Assembly (NCBI GenBank): GCA_031420365.1
Contig: JANOMP010000039.1
Location: forward strand, 1 to 40,418
Reading direction: 5' to 3'
DNA: 40,418 nucleotides
DNA from: Leadbetterella sp031420365
Lineage (GTDB): Bacteria > Bacteroidota > Bacteroidia > Cytophagales > Spirosomataceae
Each line of letters begins with the position of its first letter. Positions within the stretch are counted from its first letter, which is position 1. The notes under the pieces were generated by a model. It did no database searches. It saw only the letters and a list, made by a program, of their open reading frames with translations, and had not been told where the DNA came from. This document shows, piece after piece, positions 31,146 to 40,271 of the stretch. Position numbers and translations under genes: made by a program.

Positions 31146-31841
31146 ATGAAAACAATGTACTTATTGCCAATGCTATTGGCAGACAACACACATCAAAAAG
31201 CATTAACTCCTTACGCAATTGATGTAATAAAAGACATTAAAGTGTTTTTTGTGGAAAACATAAAAACTACTCGGAGATTTATTTCTTCTTTAAAACTTGG
31301 AATCGAAATAGATGATTTAAGGTTCATTGAAATAAATCAAGACTCAAAATTTGATGAGATATTCTCAATTATATATCCTCTAAATGTAAATGCTGGAATA
31401 ATTTCAGAAGCGGGTTGTTCGGGAATTGCGGACCCCGGAGCATTAATAATTGAAGTCGCTCATCAATTACACTGGAAAGTAGAACCTTTGGTTGGACCAA
31501 ATTCTATATTATTAGCTTTAATGGCTTCTGGTTTTAATGGACAATCGTTTGCTTTTCATGGCTATTTGCCAATTAAAGAATTAGAAAGAGAAAAAAAAAT
31601 TAAGTTTTTAGAAAGAGAAGCGGCAAGTAAAAAGCAAACTCAGATTTTTATGGAAACTCCTTATAGAAATAATCAAATATTATCTTCGCTTTTAAAAAAT
31701 CTTTCTCCTAGCACCCGATTATGTATTGCTTCGGATATCACTTCAGATCAAGAATTTATTAAAACAAAATCTATTCAAAGTTGGAGATCTGGAGTATTAC
31801 CTGACATTAACAAAAAACCTACAATATTTTTAATTTATTAA
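31146..31841 (+). CDS. RsmI-like SAM-dependent methyltransferase (tetrapyrrole methylase fold)
   Basis: The 231-aa protein has the fold of RsmI, which 2'-O-methylates C1402 of 16S rRNA: FFVENIKTTRRFI, AGIISEAGCSGIADPGALII (SAM loop), VEPLVGPNSILLALMASGFNGQSFAFHGYLP, and IFMETPYRNNQIL. It differs from true RsmI in the N-terminus (no LYxVxTPIGN) and in the GCSGIADPG loop, placing it in the shorter Bacteroidota paralogue group. Target unknown. It begins 13 bp after the DUF5916 gene. Confidence 0.83.
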   Translation: MKTMYLLPMLLADNTHQKALTPYAIDVIKDIKVFFVENIKTTRRFISSLKLGIEIDDLRFIEINQDSKFDEIFSIIYPLNVNAGIISEAGCSGIADPGALIIEVAHQLHWKVEPLVGPNSILLALMASGFNGQSFAFHGYLPIKELEREKKIKFLEREAASKKQTQIFMETPYRNNQILSSLLKNLSPSTRLCIASDITSDQEFIKTKSIQSWRSGVLPDINKKPTIFLIY

Positions 31842-31844
31842 TAT

Positions 31845-31897
31845 TTAAGGATTCTCGAAACTTTAAATGACTTTCAAAGTTCAAGATCAATCCTTAA
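31845..31897. terminator. Candidate bidirectional terminator between convergent genes
   Basis: TTAAGGATT (31845-31853) pairs with AATCCTTAA (31889-31897), and an inner AACTTT/AAAGTT pair extends the structure. It lies between the methyltransferase gene and the PBP1A gene and overlaps the latter's stop codon. Confidence 0.45.
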
Positions 31898-34506
31898 TTT
31901 ATTTTTAGATCTTTCTTTATTCCTACAGGATTTGAAGAATCGCTTTTGACTTTTATCGTTTTAATTTTGTCAAAATTTAAACTACTATCTGACATTTTAC
32001 TTCTATACTTTTCTAAAGAATCTAATAAATTTGTTTCTACCCCTAAACTATCCAAGATGGAAACTTCAGATTCTACACTATTAAAACATGCTAAATAATC
32101 TTTCTCAATTTTTATATTAGGTTTTGCAAATGGCCCTGCACTATAATTTAAGCTCTTGTCTTTATAAACTTTGTTCATAAAGATACCAAATATTGGCAAT
32201 GCAGATTTACTTCCTTCTCCCATACCGCCTCTAAAGTGAATACTTCTATCGTCGCCTCCTACCCAAACGCCACAAACTAAATCTTTTGTAAAACCAACAT
32301 ACCAAGCATCAGAATTATTTGAAGTAGTGCCAGTTTTTCCTGCTACTTGACCTCCATTCTTGAAAAGCTCCTCATAATTAAACATTCTTCTTCCAGTGCC
32401 CCCCGATTCTTCTATGTTTCCTCTGAGCATATATTGCATTAAATAAGCTGATTCAGGTCTAATTGCAGTTTTTGTTTTAGGCTCAAATTCAAATAAAACT
32501 TTTCCAGACTTATCAGTAATTTTGTAAACAAAAATTGGCTCTCGGTACATTCCTTCATTAAGAAAAATACCATAGGCTGCCACTATTTCAAATAATGAAA
32601 CATCTGAAGTTCCCAATCCTAATGATGCCACTGGATCCAAGGGAGAAGTAATACCCATTTTCCTTGCATATTCAACTAAAGTTTTTGGTAGCATTTCCAT
32701 AGTTAATTGAACAGCCACAGAATTTATTGACCTTGCAAGTGCACTTCTTAATGTCAAATTGCTATTTGAAAAACTTCCATTAGCATTTTTGGGTTCCCAA
32801 AGTTTTTCTACCCCATTTTCTTTCCATTTAATCTCCATTTTTTTATCTTGTCTTTTATCACATGGAGAAAGATTTAAAGGCCCATCTATGGCAGCTGTGT
32901 ATAAAATAGGCTTAAAAACAGACCCTGGCTGTCTTCTTCCTTGTTTTACATGGTCGTATTTAAAGTAATCGTAATCAATACCTCCAACCCAGGCTTTAAT
33001 AAACCCAGAAAAAGGATCAAAAGCCATCGTACCTGCCTGTAAGATTTTTTTATAATACCTTATAGAATCCATTGGACTCATTTCCATTTTCTTTTTACCT
33101 TCCCAATTAAAAACCGTCATTTTTACTGGAAGATTCATATAAAAATTTACAGAATCTAGATTTCCCTTGAATTTGGCAAGTAATTTTTTATATACAGTTG
33201 TTCTTTTGGCAACATTTTCTATAAAACCCGGTATTTCCTCTCCATTTTCGAAAGTCCAAGGGTTCTTTCCTTTCCAGTGATTATTAAATTCTTTTTGGAG
33301 CATACGCATGTGCTGTTCTACGGAACCTTCAGCATAGGTCTGCATTCTAGAATCCAAAGTGGTATGAATTATTAATCCATCCCTATATAAGTCAAGATCG
33401 ATTTCATTCTTTTTAGCCCAATTTTCCACATATTTTGCCAAAGCAACTTTAAAGTAATTTCCTTGCCCCTCATAGGCCTCTTCAATGTTAACATCAAGTT
33501 TAATATCTTCTTTGGAAATTTTGGTAGCTAATTTTTCGTTTAAATCACCATTTGCCACCATTCTTTGCAAAACAGTATTTCTTCTTTTTTGGGAGTTTTT
33601 TGGATTACGAATAGGATTATAATAGGTAGTGGCTTTTTGTAAACCAACCAAAATGGCAGATTCGGAAATATTTAACTTATCAGGAGTTTTATTAAAATAT
33701 GTTTTTGCTGCTGTTTTTATTCCAAAAGCATTGTTCCCGTAATCTACTGTATTTAAATACATTGTTGCTATTTCACCTTTGGTAAATCTTTTCTCCAATT
33801 CAATAGCAGTTAACCATTCTTTGGTTTTATAAATTATGGTTCTTACTAAAGGAACATAATAAAGCAACCCTCTCATTTCCTTTTTTCTAGTACTATACAG
33901 ATTTTTAGCCAATTGTTGAGATATAGTGCTACCACCACCTTGATCTTTTTTACCACTTACTATTCCTAAAGCAACACTTCCCATTCTTCTTATATCAATT
34001 CCAGAATGTTGAAAAAACCTTTTATCTTCAGTAGAAATTAACGCTTTAAAAACCCATGGGGATATAGATGCGCTGTCAACTGGAGTTCGATTTTCTGCAA
34101 AATACTTTCCAATTTCTATACCGTCAGCTGAGAGAATTGTTGAAGCCTGAGAGAGTTTAGGATTTTGAAGTTGATCTATACTAGGCATCCCGCCTGTAAG
34201 CCATAAAAAATTGGAATTCAGTAAAAACAAGTACACTAAAACGCCAAATATAGAGCGATAAAAAAGAACATATATTTTCTTTATAAAGGTATAATTTCCA
34301 CCATTTATATTTAAATGACTGTATAGTCTTCTATTTAATTTTTCATATTTTTCACTAATAAAACCAAAAGTGCTTATTACTTTTTCTTTTCCAAATGTAG
34401 CATATAAAAAAAGTACAAATTGCTCTTTTAGAACAGAAAACTTAGACAAAATAATAGATCTAAAATGATTAATTTTTTCAATAATGACTTTAAAAGTCTG
34501 CATCAT
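31894..34506 (-). CDS. Bifunctional penicillin-binding protein 1A
   Basis: The protein builds and cross-links peptidoglycan. From the ATG at 34506 it is 870 aa: a basic cytosolic N-terminus of ~80 residues, one membrane helix (~95-115), a GT51 glycosyltransferase domain (STEDKRFFQHSGIDIRR, GGGSTISQQLAKNLYS, EIATMYLNTVDYGNNAFG), and a transpeptidase domain with SVFK (PGSVFKPILYT), SIN (ARSINSVAV) and KTG (AGKTGTTSNNSDAWYVG) motifs. A TTG at 34536 would extend it, but a -7 element overlaps that codon, so the internal ATG is preferred (ATG at 34503 is also possible). It is a single-gene unit. Confidence 0.93.
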   Translation of the reverse strand: MMQTFKVIIEKINHFRSIILSKFSVLKEQFVLFLYATFGKEKVISTFGFISEKYEKLNRRLYSHLNINGGNYTFIKKIYVLFYRSIFGVLVYLFLLNSNFLWLTGGMPSIDQLQNPKLSQASTILSADGIEIGKYFAENRTPVDSASISPWVFKALISTEDKRFFQHSGIDIRRMGSVALGIVSGKKDQGGGSTISQQLAKNLYSTRKKEMRGLLYYVPLVRTIIYKTKEWLTAIELEKRFTKGEIATMYLNTVDYGNNAFGIKTAAKTYFNKTPDKLNISESAILVGLQKATTYYNPIRNPKNSQKRRNTVLQRMVANGDLNEKLATKISKEDIKLDVNIEEAYEGQGNYFKVALAKYVENWAKKNEIDLDLYRDGLIIHTTLDSRMQTYAEGSVEQHMRMLQKEFNNHWKGKNPWTFENGEEIPGFIENVAKRTTVYKKLLAKFKGNLDSVNFYMNLPVKMTVFNWEGKKKMEMSPMDSIRYYKKILQAGTMAFDPFSGFIKAWVGGIDYDYFKYDHVKQGRRQPGSVFKPILYTAAIDGPLNLSPCDKRQDKKMEIKWKENGVEKLWEPKNANGSFSNSNLTLRSALARSINSVAVQLTMEMLPKTLVEYARKMGITSPLDPVASLGLGTSDVSLFEIVAAYGIFLNEGMYREPIFVYKITDKSGKVLFEFEPKTKTAIRPESAYLMQYMLRGNIEESGGTGRRMFNYEELFKNGGQVAGKTGTTSNNSDAWYVGFTKDLVCGVWVGGDDRSIHFRGGMGEGSKSALPIFGIFMNKVYKDKSLNYSAGPFAKPNIKIEKDYLACFNSVESEVSILDSLGVETNLLDSLEKYRSKMSDSSLNFDKIKTIKVKSDSSNPVGIKKDLKIN

Positions 34507-34533
34507 GGAATAGAATAATATAAAATTTGAATG

Positions 34534-34541
34534 CAAATTTA
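34534..34541 (-). promoter_or_regulatory. -7 element of the PBP1A gene
   Basis: TAAATTTG on the minus strand fits TAnnTTTG and lies 27 nt before the ATG at 34506. It decides against the upstream TTG start. Confidence 0.55.
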
Positions 34542-34631
34542 GAATTCTATTTCAATTTTACTCATTTTTTTTTTCTACATAACCGAATAATATTATTTAT
34601 TCAATTTTCAAGTTCAATTATATGCAATAAA

Positions 34632-34669
34632 AAAAAGCAAAAAGCCTGTGAAAGTAAATTTTCGCAGGC
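34632..34669 (-). terminator. Intrinsic terminator of the NatAB operon
   Basis: On the minus strand GCCTGCGAAAA pairs with TTTCACAGGC (34644-34669, one G-T pair) and runs into an interrupted T-tract (34632-34643). It lies 20 bp past the permease stop. Confidence 0.75.
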
Positions 34670-34689
34670 CTCTATAACTAAAATAAAAT

Positions 34690-36036
34690 TTACGCTTTAT
34701 AAAACAACCATTTCCACATTTCTTTCCAAGTCACTTTTTTCCCGTACATTAAAATACCCACGCGATAAATTCTGGAAGCAATCCAGGTAGTAAACATAAA
34801 ACCAGCAATAAGTAATAAAACTGAAACTACAATTTGCCAGATAGGCACACCAAATGGAATTCTCACCATCATTATAATAGGAGAAGTAAAAGGGATCATT
34901 GAAGTCCATATCGCCAAATTACTATTTGGATCTCTAATTACAAATTGGGCAATCATAAATGCAGCAATAATTGGAATAGTGATGGGTAGCATAAACTGCT
35001 GTGTATCAGTGTCACTATCTACTGCTGAGCCTACTGCACCGAATAAAGCACTATACAACAAGTACCCGCCAATAAAATAAAATAAGAAGCTAATAACAAT
35101 TGTGGTTATCGGTAATGTATCTAAAGCCCCAAAGATATCTGGGATGGCACTACTATCTATACTACCTCCTTGTTGCATTTTAGCTTTTGCCATTTCTTGA
35201 GCTTCTGGAGGTAAACTTGCCATTTGAGATTTAGTTAGGGTCTCTTGTGTTTTTTTTAAGTATTCTCCAGCCAATGATCCTCCAGCCGAAATTACTCCGA
35301 TTGTTAAGATAATCCATAAACCAAATTGCGTTAAACCTACTAAGGCTACACCAACAATTTTCCCAATCATTAATTGAAATGGTTTAACACTTGAAATGAT
35401 AATTTCTACAATTCTACTGGTCTTTTCTTCCGTTATGCTTCTCATTACTTGAGCACCGTAAATAAAAACCGATAAATATATCAAAAAAGCACAAATTCCT
35501 CCAATAATAGACGCGGCGGCAGCACTGCTTTTTTCTTCTCCACCATTTTTAAGACTTATAGTTTCAGTTTCTATATTCATTTTGGCACTTTCCAATACAC
35601 TTTTGGTGATTCCAGCCTCCGTTAATTTTATAGATTCAATTTCTCTTTCTATTGTGCTTTCTACTTTAGATTGTAATTCTAGTGTCACGCCTTTTTCTGC
35701 AAATATTTTTACTTGTTTCGGATTATCTAAAATATCTTTTGGTATATAGACGAGTGCATCGTATTTGCCACCAATAAAATCATTTTTAGTTTTGCTTAAA
35801 TTTCCTTTGGTAAATTCAAAAACAAATTCTGGACTAGACTTGAATTTTCCTTCGAAAAGATTGCTATCATCCAAAACCTGAATTTTCTTTAAATTAACAG
35901 AACTTATTGCTGCCCAAATTACTCCTGCATACATCAAGCCCATAAGTAAAGGGCCCAAAATTGTCATTATTATAAATGATTTCTTTTTTACTCTCGTTAG
36001 ATATTCTCTTTGAATTATTAAAAGTATATTTTTCAT
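34690..36036 (-). CDS. ABC-2 family exporter permease (NatB-like)
   Basis: The 448-aa protein starts with the family signature ILLIIQREYLTRVKKKSFIIMTILGPL, has one N-terminal helix, a ~150-residue extracytoplasmic domain, and then about six helices (from ~175), including RSITEEKTSRIVEIIISSVKPFQLMIGKIVG, the conserved ABC-2 coupling segment. It pairs with the ATPase gene 12 bp upstream. NatAB in Bacillus exports sodium; in Bacteroidota the substrate of this pair is unknown. Confidence 0.9.
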   Translation of the reverse strand: MKNILLIIQREYLTRVKKKSFIIMTILGPLLMGLMYAGVIWAAISSVNLKKIQVLDDSNLFEGKFKSSPEFVFEFTKGNLSKTKNDFIGGKYDALVYIPKDILDNPKQVKIFAEKGVTLELQSKVESTIEREIESIKLTEAGITKSVLESAKMNIETETISLKNGGEEKSSAAAASIIGGICAFLIYLSVFIYGAQVMRSITEEKTSRIVEIIISSVKPFQLMIGKIVGVALVGLTQFGLWIILTIGVISAGGSLAGEYLKKTQETLTKSQMASLPPEAQEMAKAKMQQGGSIDSSAIPDIFGALDTLPITTIVISFLFYFIGGYLLYSALFGAVGSAVDSDTDTQQFMLPITIPIIAAFMIAQFVIRDPNSNLAIWTSMIPFTSPIIMMVRIPFGVPIWQIVVSVLLLIAGFMFTTWIASRIYRVGILMYGKKVTWKEMWKWLFYKA

Positions 36037-36048
36037 TAGATTTTAAAT

Positions 36049-36963
36049 TTAATTTGATGATTGTACTGCATTAATAAAAACATCGTTCATTGAAGCTTCA
36101 TCTTCTTTAAAAGATTTAATTTCAATTTTAGGAAGTAACTCTTTTAATATTTCATTTGATTTGGCACTATCAAATGCTTTTAATACTGCAAATTTTCTAC
36201 CATCAAGATTAGTTATTTCTGAGATTATTGAAAAGGTTCTAAATTCTTCATTTAATTCTCCATTAAATTGTAATGAAAAAGTATTGGACTTGTATTTGTC
36301 TTTTATATCTTGTTTTTTCCCTTCTAAAACTTTCTTAGATTTGTTTATTAAAGCAATATAATCGCAAAGTTCTTCTACAGATTCCATACGATGTGTAGAG
36401 AAAATTATGGTAGAACCTTTTTCTTTTAATTCTAATATTTCATCTTTAATTATACTTGCGTTTATTGGGTCAAAGCCTGAAAAAGGTTCATCTAAAATTA
36501 TAAGTTTAGGTTGATGTAAAACTGTGGCAACAAATTGAATTTTTTGCTGCATACCTTTCGATAAGTCTTCTACATTTTTATCCCACCAGGTTTTTATTTC
36601 AAATTTTTCAAACCAATACCTTAATTTATCTAAAGCTTCACTCTTATTTAGGCCTTTTAACCTAGCCAAATAGAGTAATTGCTCACCAACTTTCATTTTC
36701 TTATACAATCCGCGTTCTTCAGGTAAATAGCCTATTTCATAAATATTTTTCTCTGATAGAGCAAGACCATTAAATAATATAGTGCCCGCATCGGGACCAG
36801 TAATCTGATTCACAATTCTAATTAATGAAGTTTTTCCTGCTCCGTTCGGACCTAAAAGTCCATAAATAACCCCATTTGGAACAGATAAACTAACATTGTC
36901 GAGGGCACAATGATTAGAATAATTTTTAGTTACATTTTTTACATCAAGAATATTTTCGTGCAT
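36049..36963 (-). CDS. ABC transporter ATPase (NatA-like, DUF4162 tail)
   Basis: The 304-aa ATPase has Walker A GLLGPNGAGKTSLIR, Q-loop region GYLPEERGLYKKM, signature LSKGMQQKIQF, Walker B LIILDEPFSGFDP and the switch His in FSTHRME, followed by a C-terminal ~80-residue DUF4162 domain. It powers the NatB-like permease encoded just downstream. The frame is open to 37014, but the -7 element at 36981-36988 lies inside that extension and the ATG at 36963 begins the family-like N-terminus (MHENILDVKNVTKNY), so I use 36963. Confidence 0.92.
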   Translation of the reverse strand: MHENILDVKNVTKNYSNHCALDNVSLSVPNGVIYGLLGPNGAGKTSLIRIVNQITGPDAGTILFNGLALSEKNIYEIGYLPEERGLYKKMKVGEQLLYLARLKGLNKSEALDKLRYWFEKFEIKTWWDKNVEDLSKGMQQKIQFVATVLHQPKLIILDEPFSGFDPINASIIKDEILELKEKGSTIIFSTHRMESVEELCDYIALINKSKKVLEGKKQDIKDKYKSNTFSLQFNGELNEEFRTFSIISEITNLDGRKFAVLKAFDSAKSNEILKELLPKIEIKSFKEDEASMNDVFINAVQSSN

Positions 36964-36980
36964 AAATGTTTGTTTTTTTT

Positions 36981-36988
36981 CAAAATTA
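36981..36988 (-). promoter_or_regulatory. -7 element of the NatAB operon
   Basis: TAATTTTG on the minus strand fits TAnnTTTG, with a TTTG (37012-37015) 23 nt further upstream, slightly wider than usual. It lies 17 nt before the ATG at 36963. Confidence 0.5.
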
Positions 36989-37082
36989 CAGGAAAAAGAA
37001 ATTATTTTCGCCAAAAATATTTAAAAGGTTAAATATTCATAATAGATGGCACTTTTACACTTAGATTCGAACCTGAAATTAT

Positions 37083-37098
37083 ATTTCAATATTGAAAT
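37083..37098. promoter_or_regulatory. 16-bp perfect palindrome upstream of uvrA
   Basis: ATTTCAATATTGAAAT is a perfect palindrome 68 bp before the uvrA ATG, with an extra GAAAT/ATTTC half-site pair directly on its left. It is a possible repressor site, but A/T-rich DNA gives such palindromes by chance and no known regulator motif is matched. Confidence 0.25.
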
Positions 37099-37154
37099 TG
37101 CTAAAGAAAGTAAAATTCTTAACAACATATCCAAACATAGTGTTATTCTTTATT

Positions 37155-37162
37155 TAAATTTG
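37155..37162 (+). promoter_or_regulatory. -7 element directly before uvrA
   Basis: TAAATTTG fits TAnnTTTG and ends 4 nt before the uvrA ATG, implying a leaderless or nearly leaderless transcript, as at the HAD gene. Confidence 0.5.
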
Positions 37163-37166
37163 TCTA

Positions 37167-40010
37167 ATGAACAATTCAGAAAATAGTAAGGTAGAATTAC
37201 TAGACCCTAAAAAATATATTATTATAAAAGGGGCTAGAGTTAATAATCTAAAAAATATAGATGTTGCAATAAAAAGAAATTCACTGACTGTAATAACGGG
37301 ATTATCAGGAAGTGGGAAATCATCTTTGGCATTTGATACACTTTATGCCGAAGGACAAAGAATGTATGTAGAAAGCTTAAGTTCCTATGCTAGACAGTTT
37401 TTAGGAAGAATGGAAAAACCCGAGGTGGATTACATAAAGGGGATTTCACCTGCAATTGCTATTGAACAAAAAGTGGGATCAAAAAATCCAAGATCTACGG
37501 TAGGCACGGTTACAGAAATTTATGATTATTTCAAATTACTTTTTGCCAGAATAGGAATTACATATTCTCCCATTAGCGGAGGAAAAGTAAAAAAAGACTC
37601 AGTCTCAGATGTAGTAAATTTTATATTTGAAAACCCAGAAAATACTAAATTGATGGTGACTACTCCTTTAAAAACAAAGGAAAACAGAACCGTTTTTGAA
37701 GAATTAGATTTAATGTTAAAAAAGGGTTTTACTAGAATAGTCTTAGGAGAAGAAATTCTACTAATTGAAGATTTTTTAGAAAAAGGAGATAAACCCATCA
37801 ATAAAACCAAAGGCCTCAAATTGTTGATTGACAGAGCGGTAGTTCATTATGACGAAAAAAACCAACCGGATGAAGATACCCAATTTCGGCTCTCTGATTC
37901 AATCCAAACCGGTTTTTTCGAAGGGGAAGGAATCTGTGAAATAAAAATCTTTTTAGAATCTGGAAATATAAATAAAACCTTTTCAGACAAATTTGAATTG
38001 GATGGAATAAGCTTTGAATCGCCATCAGTTAACCTTTTTGCCTTTAATAATCCTTATGGAGCATGCAAACGCTGTGAAGGATTTGGTTCTGTTTTAGGAA
38101 TTGACCCTGACTTAGTGATTCCAGACAAAAACTTGTCTGTTTTTGAAGGAGCCATTGCTCCTTGGAGGTCAGAAAAAATGAATGACTGGCTGATGCCATT
38201 ATTAAGAAAAGCCATAAAATTCAATTTTCCGATTCATAGGCCAATTAAAGATCTTTCTGAAGCAGAATATGAGTTATTATGGCTAGGAAATGAACAATTT
38301 GAAGGTCTGAATGATTTCTTTAAATTTTTAGAAGAACAAACTTTCAAAATACAATATCGAGTTATGCTTTCTCGATATAGAGGCCGAACGGTTTGTCCCG
38401 ATTGTAGAGGTTCACGATTAAGAAAAGATGCATCTTACGTTAAAATTAGTAATAAATCCATTATTGATTTGGTGCTTTTGCCAATCTCTGAGGTTTCCAA
38501 TCTTTTTAAGGAATTAAATCTAGATAAAGCTTCTTTAGAAATTGGAAAACGGATTCTTACAGAAATCAGAAACAGATTAGACTATATGGAAAGGGTTGGT
38601 TTAGGTTATCTGACTTTAAATAGACTTTCCAACTCACTTTCAGGAGGAGAAACGCAACGAATTAGATTGGCCACATCGCTTGGAAGTGCCCTGGTGGGTT
38701 CCATGTATATTTTAGATGAACCTAGTATTGGCTTACATCCGCGAGACACCGAAAGATTAGTTTCAGTATTGTTGAATTTGAGAGATATGGGCAATACGGT
38801 AATAGTAGTTGAACATGAAGAAGAAGTTATGAAGGCTGCCGATCAAATTATTGATATCGGCCCAGAAGCTGGCAATTTAGGTGGTGAATTGATTTTTCAA
38901 GGCGACTGGAACGATAAAGACATAAATCAAAATAACAGCCATACTTTAAATTTTCTTTCAGGCAGAGATAAGATTTTGGTTCCTAAGCAAAGAAGGAAAT
39001 TTATTGACTTCATTACTATAAACAATGCCCGTGAGAATAATTTAAAAAATATTTCTGTTAAAATCCCACTGGGAATATTATTAGCCGTTACTGGTGTTAG
39101 TGGATCTGGTAAATCAACATTAATACGTAAAATATTATATCCAGCCTTAGCCAAAATGAAAGGTGAATTTGGAGATGAAGTAGGGAAATATGGAGAAATT
39201 ACTGGAAGTATTAGCCGAATTAATCAAATAGAAATGGTGGATCAAAATCCAATTGGCAAATCAAGCCGCTCCAATCCAGTTACTTACATAAAAGCTTACG
39301 ATACTATAAGGGCTCTAATGTCGGAGCAACCTCTATCTAAAACTAGAGATTATAAACCTTCCCATTTTTCTTTTAATGTGGATGGAGGGCGTTGCGAAGC
39401 TTGCCAGGGCGAAGGTTACCAAACAATTGAAATGCAGTTTATGGCTGATGTAAAATTAAATTGTGAAAGTTGCAATGGCAAAAGATTTAAAAAAGAAGTA
39501 TTAGAAGTTAAGTTTCACGAAAAAGACATTTCAAATATTTTGGACTTAACTGTAGATGAAGCAATAGATTTTTTTAAAAAAAATCAACCAAAATTGGCAG
39601 AAAGATTACAGCCTCTACAAGATGTAGGTTTAGGATACATTAAATTGGGTCAATCATCAAACACACTTTCTGGTGGAGAAGCCCAGCGAGTAAAGCTTGG
39701 GTTTTTCTTAGGTAAAGGTAATGCGGATAAAGGGAAAACTTTGTTTATTTTCGATGAACCCACCACAGGTTTACATTTCCACGATATTAAAAAGTTGTTG
39801 AAAGCTATGAACGCTCTTGTTGACCAAGGCGATAGTGTTATTATTATTGAGCATAACTTGGAGGTTATTAAATCTTCTGATTGGATCATTGATTTAGGGC
39901 CAGAAGGAGGAGAGAAAGGAGGTTTTGTAGGTTTTGAAGGTACTCCAGAAGATATGAAAAAGATAAAAGGCAATTACACTGCTAGTTATTTGAAAGAAAA
40001 ATTGAAATGA
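37167..40010 (+). CDS. uvrA: Excinuclease ABC subunit A
   Basis: UvrA is the damage-sensing ATPase of nucleotide excision repair. The 947-aa sequence is complete: first Walker A GLSGSGKS (45-52), YVESLSSYARQFLG, zinc-binding CKRCEGFGSVLG and CPDCRGSRLR, first signature NSLSGGETQRIRLATSLGS with LDEPSIGLHPRD, second Walker A GVSGSGKST, the C-terminal zinc finger CEACQGEGYQ...CESCNGKRF, and second signature NTLSGGEAQRVKLG with FDEPTTGLHFHD. Length matches the family. The transcript is probably monocistronic. Confidence 0.98.
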   Translation: MNNSENSKVELLDPKKYIIIKGARVNNLKNIDVAIKRNSLTVITGLSGSGKSSLAFDTLYAEGQRMYVESLSSYARQFLGRMEKPEVDYIKGISPAIAIEQKVGSKNPRSTVGTVTEIYDYFKLLFARIGITYSPISGGKVKKDSVSDVVNFIFENPENTKLMVTTPLKTKENRTVFEELDLMLKKGFTRIVLGEEILLIEDFLEKGDKPINKTKGLKLLIDRAVVHYDEKNQPDEDTQFRLSDSIQTGFFEGEGICEIKIFLESGNINKTFSDKFELDGISFESPSVNLFAFNNPYGACKRCEGFGSVLGIDPDLVIPDKNLSVFEGAIAPWRSEKMNDWLMPLLRKAIKFNFPIHRPIKDLSEAEYELLWLGNEQFEGLNDFFKFLEEQTFKIQYRVMLSRYRGRTVCPDCRGSRLRKDASYVKISNKSIIDLVLLPISEVSNLFKELNLDKASLEIGKRILTEIRNRLDYMERVGLGYLTLNRLSNSLSGGETQRIRLATSLGSALVGSMYILDEPSIGLHPRDTERLVSVLLNLRDMGNTVIVVEHEEEVMKAADQIIDIGPEAGNLGGELIFQGDWNDKDINQNNSHTLNFLSGRDKILVPKQRRKFIDFITINNARENNLKNISVKIPLGILLAVTGVSGSGKSTLIRKILYPALAKMKGEFGDEVGKYGEITGSISRINQIEMVDQNPIGKSSRSNPVTYIKAYDTIRALMSEQPLSKTRDYKPSHFSFNVDGGRCEACQGEGYQTIEMQFMADVKLNCESCNGKRFKKEVLEVKFHEKDISNILDLTVDEAIDFFKKNQPKLAERLQPLQDVGLGYIKLGQSSNTLSGGEAQRVKLGFFLGKGNADKGKTLFIFDEPTTGLHFHDIKKLLKAMNALVDQGDSVIIIEHNLEVIKSSDWIIDLGPEGGEKGGFVGFEGTPEDMKKIKGNYTASYLKEKLK

Positions 40011-40060
40011 AAACTCCCTTAGTTATTAAATCAATAGGCTATATTTAATTAAGTCACTGT

Positions 40061-40068
40061 TATTTTTG
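40061..40068 (+). promoter_or_regulatory. Possible -7 element before the transposase fragment
   Basis: TATTTTTG fits TAnnTTTG 11 nt before the ATG at 40080. It may be a relic of the original insertion-sequence promoter. Confidence 0.3.
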
Positions 40069-40079
40069 TATATTTTGAT

Positions 40080-40271
40080 ATGAATTTATCAGAAATACAA
40101 ACACGCATTGAAAATTTGTCCTTAGATGAGCAGAATCTAATTTTCAAAAAATTGTTTCGGTTTGTCAACAATATGGATATTGACATTGCAAAGATGCAGA
40201 TTGCTCAAAAAGCGACTGAAAGCAGACATTGCCCCCATTTTAATAGTAATAAGATGGCATTACAGGATTAA
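40080..40271 (+). pseudogene. N-terminal fragment of an IS1595/ISXO2-like transposase
   Basis: The 63-residue open frame starts MNLSEIQTRIENLSLDEQNL and reaches ESRHCPHFNSNK, which resembles the N-terminal helical segment and zinc-ribbon start (CPHCxSxK) of IS1595-family transposases; the second Cys of the ribbon is Phe here. After this the sequence switches directly into the ~162-bp repeat at 40256, in which a shifted frame reads HYRIKS, reminiscent of the ribbon continuation. The catalytic DDE domain is absent. It is a truncated remnant. The family assignment rests on a short segment and is tentative. Confidence 0.5.

Noticed and set aside
34527..34790. 87-codon plus-strand frame between PBP1A and the NatB-like gene
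   Set aside because: It covers the PBP1A promoter region, the NatAB terminator and the antisense of the permease end; low-complexity composition.
36964..37014. N-terminal extension of the NatA-like ATPase
   Set aside because: A TAnnTTTG element lies inside it, and relatives start at the position of the ATG at 36963.
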